Shown one piece after another: positions 7,491 to 9,084 of a stretch of DNA of 9,084 nt. Within the stretch, counting starts at the first letter, position 1, and each line of letters starts with the position of its first letter. The notes beneath the pieces are model-generated. The model saw only the letters and a list, made by a program, of their open reading frames with translations, made no database searches and was not told the origin of the DNA. This DNA comes from Planctomycetota bacterium (GTDB lineage Bacteria > Planctomycetota > Planctomycetia > Pirellulales > Lacipirellulaceae), in NCBI GenBank assembly GCA_024278035.1, contig JAJRUA010000417.1:1-9084 (forward strand), written 5' to 3'. A program made the position numbers and the translations under genes.

Positions 7491-7710
7491 GAGGGGGGTC
7501 CATCGAAGTAGAATTGTTCCGGAAAAATCCCAAGAAAGGCCAAAGAAAGCCAGTCACTCGATCGAAGAGGTGAGGGTGCGCCTGGATCACCCCTCCCTTA
7601 CAATCATCACCCACGGTAACACTTTCCTTTCAGGGTGTAAACCAGATGAGAAACGGGTTATTCCACCCTTCTTCGTCCCGGAAGTAAGCCGATGCCCATG
7701 CAGGGACAAC
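7491..7710 (-). other. Non-coding spacer upstream of the dockerin PEP-CTERM gene
   Basis: I find no convincing gene here. On the minus strand TTTACA (7641-7636), a 17-bp spacer and TACCGT (7618-7613) is a weak promoter candidate; its -10 hexamer equals that of the nusA candidate. A 5-bp GGGTG/CACCC hairpin lies near 7565-7595. Nothing resembling the structured leader of the second PEP-CTERM gene is repeated here. Confidence 0.35.
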
Positions 7711-7711
7711 A

Positions 7712-7735
7712 AGCCCCCGGCTTGCGCCGGGGGCT
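7712..7735 (+). repeat. REP-like palindrome, copy 2
   Basis: A perfect 10-bp stem, AGCCCCCGGC (7712-7721) with GCCGGGGGCT (7726-7735), has a TTGC loop. It contains the identical 20-mer found at 5758-5777 in the same orientation. It forms one half of an inverted pair with copy 3. Confidence 0.75.
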
Positions 7736-7774
7736 AGGATTGTACCGAACGTGCTTCCGCACACTTGGGCAATA

Positions 7775-7796
7775 GCCGCCGGCGCAAGCCGGGGGT
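7775..7796 (-). repeat. REP-like palindrome, copy 3 (inverted)
   Basis: Read on the minus strand this copy begins ACCCCCGGCTTGCGCCGG, matching copies 1 and 2, then diverges by one base (GCGG for GGGG), giving one stem mismatch. Its orientation is opposite to copy 2. The 39 bp between them hold a small GTGC/GCAC hairpin (7751-7762), so 7712-7796 has the layout of a composite REP (BIME-like) element. It ends 3 bp from the stop codon of the ketosynthase-like gene. Confidence 0.7.
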
Positions 7797-7799
7797 TCG

Positions 7800-9084
7800 C
7801 TAGACGCCGCGTGACACACAAACGGCCGCCGCTTGGCCCTGCGGTGTCGTACTGATGGCAACAAAACTATCGCCCGTCGGTTCATTCGCTTCGGTCACGA
7901 TACGCAAACCACACTCGGGTTCTGCCTTCGTATGATTGAGCGTGCGAGGCAGGTGCCCGTGCTCAAGGGCCATCAGGCTGCCGACCAATTCAACAAGGCC
8001 CGAACCCGCACCCAGATTGCCAAAGTAACTCTTGAGTGCGATGACTGGCGTGTTGTCTGCCGCATCGCCAAGCACTGAGCGGAGCGCAGTGGCTTCGTCT
8101 CGATCACTTTCGATCGTTCCGAGGCCGTGGGCGTTGATGTGGCCAATGTCGTCGGGGGAAAGGTTGGCATCCTTGAGAACCGCATGTACCGCACCGGCGA
8201 TGGCCACATCGTTGCGACCCTTGAGCGGTTCCTTGCTGTGGGGGCTCTCGGTGACAGTGCTCGTGCCGAAGCCGAGGACTTCGCCATAGATTTTTGCGCC
8301 ACGTGCCTGGGCCGCTTCGAGCGATTCAAGAACGACCATGCCGGCCCCTTCGCCACAGACCATGCCGGTCCGATCGACATCGAACGGACGGCTGGCCGTT
8401 GTGGGATCCTCGGCTTCGGCAAGTGTCTCAGTTTGCAAAGCGTGGACCGCTTGCAGGGGCATAACGCGCGTGCCGGTCGCACCGGCCACCATGCGGTCGG
8501 CACTACCGCGTGCAATGATTCGCATTGCTTCGCCAATTGCCATCAGGCCACTCGACTCACGCATGGTGAGCGAGTTGCTCGGTCCGCGCAGGTCGTTGTA
8601 AATTGCAATGTGACTGGACGGCATGTTGGGCAAATAGCGAAGCATCCATAGCGGCTGCATATCGCGCAGCCCTTTGCCGCCCCATTGCGAGTAGTCGAAC
8701 TGGCCGTTGGTGGCGCACTTAGCCATGGCGTCGGCGTAATCGTCGGGCAGGGTGAGCATGTAGTCGCTTCCCAAGAGGACTCCGACCCGTTCCGGATCAA
8801 AATGGCCCTTGGCAGCCGCCGAATCGCCCAGTGCCAACTGCGCCGAGGCGACGGCCATTTGCGTCTCGCGACACATGAGCTTGAGCCCCTTGCGGATCGC
8901 CTTTTTCTCGGCCTTTTCAAGTGGTCCAAAGTCGCCAATCACGCCGGTAAATTGTGGTGCCAAGGCGGCTATAGACGGAGGCGGATCGGTCGCTTCGCGG
9001 CGTACTACCCCACTACGGCCAGCCGATAGGGCATCCCACAGCTCCGTCGCGGAGGAACCAAGGGGAGAAATCAAGCCGACGCCA
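7800..9084 (-). CDS. Beta-ketoacyl synthase-like protein, 5'-partial, catalytic residues replaced
   Basis: Related to FabF-type ketoacyl-ACP synthases, which condense malonyl-ACP with an acyl chain. The reading frame runs off the right edge: the visible start reads GVGLISPLG, the usual KAS N-terminus, so only a few residues are missing and the TTG at 9074-9072 is an internal Leu. Numbering from that Leu as 1, family signatures include RGPSNSL (163-169), RPFDVDRTGMVCGEGAGMVV (229-248), INAHGLGT (313-320) and ALKSYFGN (346-353). The nucleophile Cys position holds Glu173 (MRESSG). The first His is kept (His316), the catalytic Lys is probably kept (Lys348) and the second His is Asn353. Condensation by the usual mechanism is therefore unlikely. 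It may be a chain-length-factor-like partner of an active synthase encoded upstream, outside the window. The TAG stop is followed at once by the REP-like pair. Confidence 0.85.
   Translation of the reverse strand, partial: GVGLISPLGSSATELWDALSAGRSGVVRREATDPPPSIAALAPQFTGVIGDFGPLEKAEKKAIRKGLKLMCRETQMAVASAQLALGDSAAAKGHFDPERVGVLLGSDYMLTLPDDYADAMAKCATNGQFDYSQWGGKGLRDMQPLWMLRYLPNMPSSHIAIYNDLRGPSNSLTMRESSGLMAIGEAMRIIARGSADRMVAGATGTRVMPLQAVHALQTETLAEAEDPTTASRPFDVDRTGMVCGEGAGMVVLESLEAAQARGAKIYGEVLGFGTSTVTESPHSKEPLKGRNDVAIAGAVHAVLKDANLSPDDIGHINAHGLGTIESDRDEATALRSVLGDAADNTPVIALKSYFGNLGAGSGLVELVGSLMALEHGHLPRTLNHTKAEPECGLRIVTEANEPTGDSFVAISTTPQGQAAAVCVSRGV

Noticed and set aside
7712..7796. CRISPR or tRNA-like interpretation of the repeats after the ketosynthase-like gene
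   Set aside because: There are only two copies, in opposite orientation, with no regular spacers; a REP-type palindrome pair explains them better.
9072..9074. TTG at 9074 as start codon of the ketosynthase-like gene
   Set aside because: The preceding in-frame codons encode GVG, giving the typical KAS N-terminus GVGLISPLG, so the gene continues past the window edge.

Overview
The window looks like chromosomal DNA from a planctomycete, probably near the Pirellulales. The clues are PEP-CTERM secreted proteins, one of them with a C-terminal dockerin, moderately high GC, and weak or absent Shine-Dalgarno sites on several genes. This is inference from gene content; there is no rRNA gene here. All six protein genes lie on the minus strand, so transcription runs from high to low coordinates.

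In transcription order: a 5'-truncated beta-ketoacyl synthase-like gene (7800-9084, start beyond the right edge) whose catalytic Cys and second His appear replaced; a 309-bp spacer holding an inverted pair of REP-like palindromes; a PEP-CTERM protein with a two-repeat dockerin (6507-7490); a 170-bp spacer containing a 75-bp nested stem plus a terminator-like hairpin; a short PEP-CTERM protein (5806-6336); a 312-bp spacer with a third REP palindrome, a good sigma70-like promoter and a perfect intrinsic terminator; then nusA (4033-5493), infB (599-3436) and rbfA (41-517).

nusA, infB and rbfA are the conserved transcription/translation cluster: a transcription elongation and termination factor, translation initiation factor IF2, and a 30S maturation factor. 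Neither rimP (often upstream of nusA) nor ylxR is present. nusA and infB are separated by an unusually long 596-bp spacer that carries possible stop, restart and leader-structure signals.

No complete novel system is obvious. The strongest leads are regulatory: a terminator just downstream of a promoter in the nusA leader (a possible NusA-sensitive attenuator), an infB TTG start whose Shine-Dalgarno sequence is locked in a hairpin, and a pseudoknot-capable leader before the short PEP-CTERM gene that resembles a riboswitch expression platform. The most notable protein lead is the ketosynthase-like protein with a Glu-His-Asn set in place of Cys-His-His.
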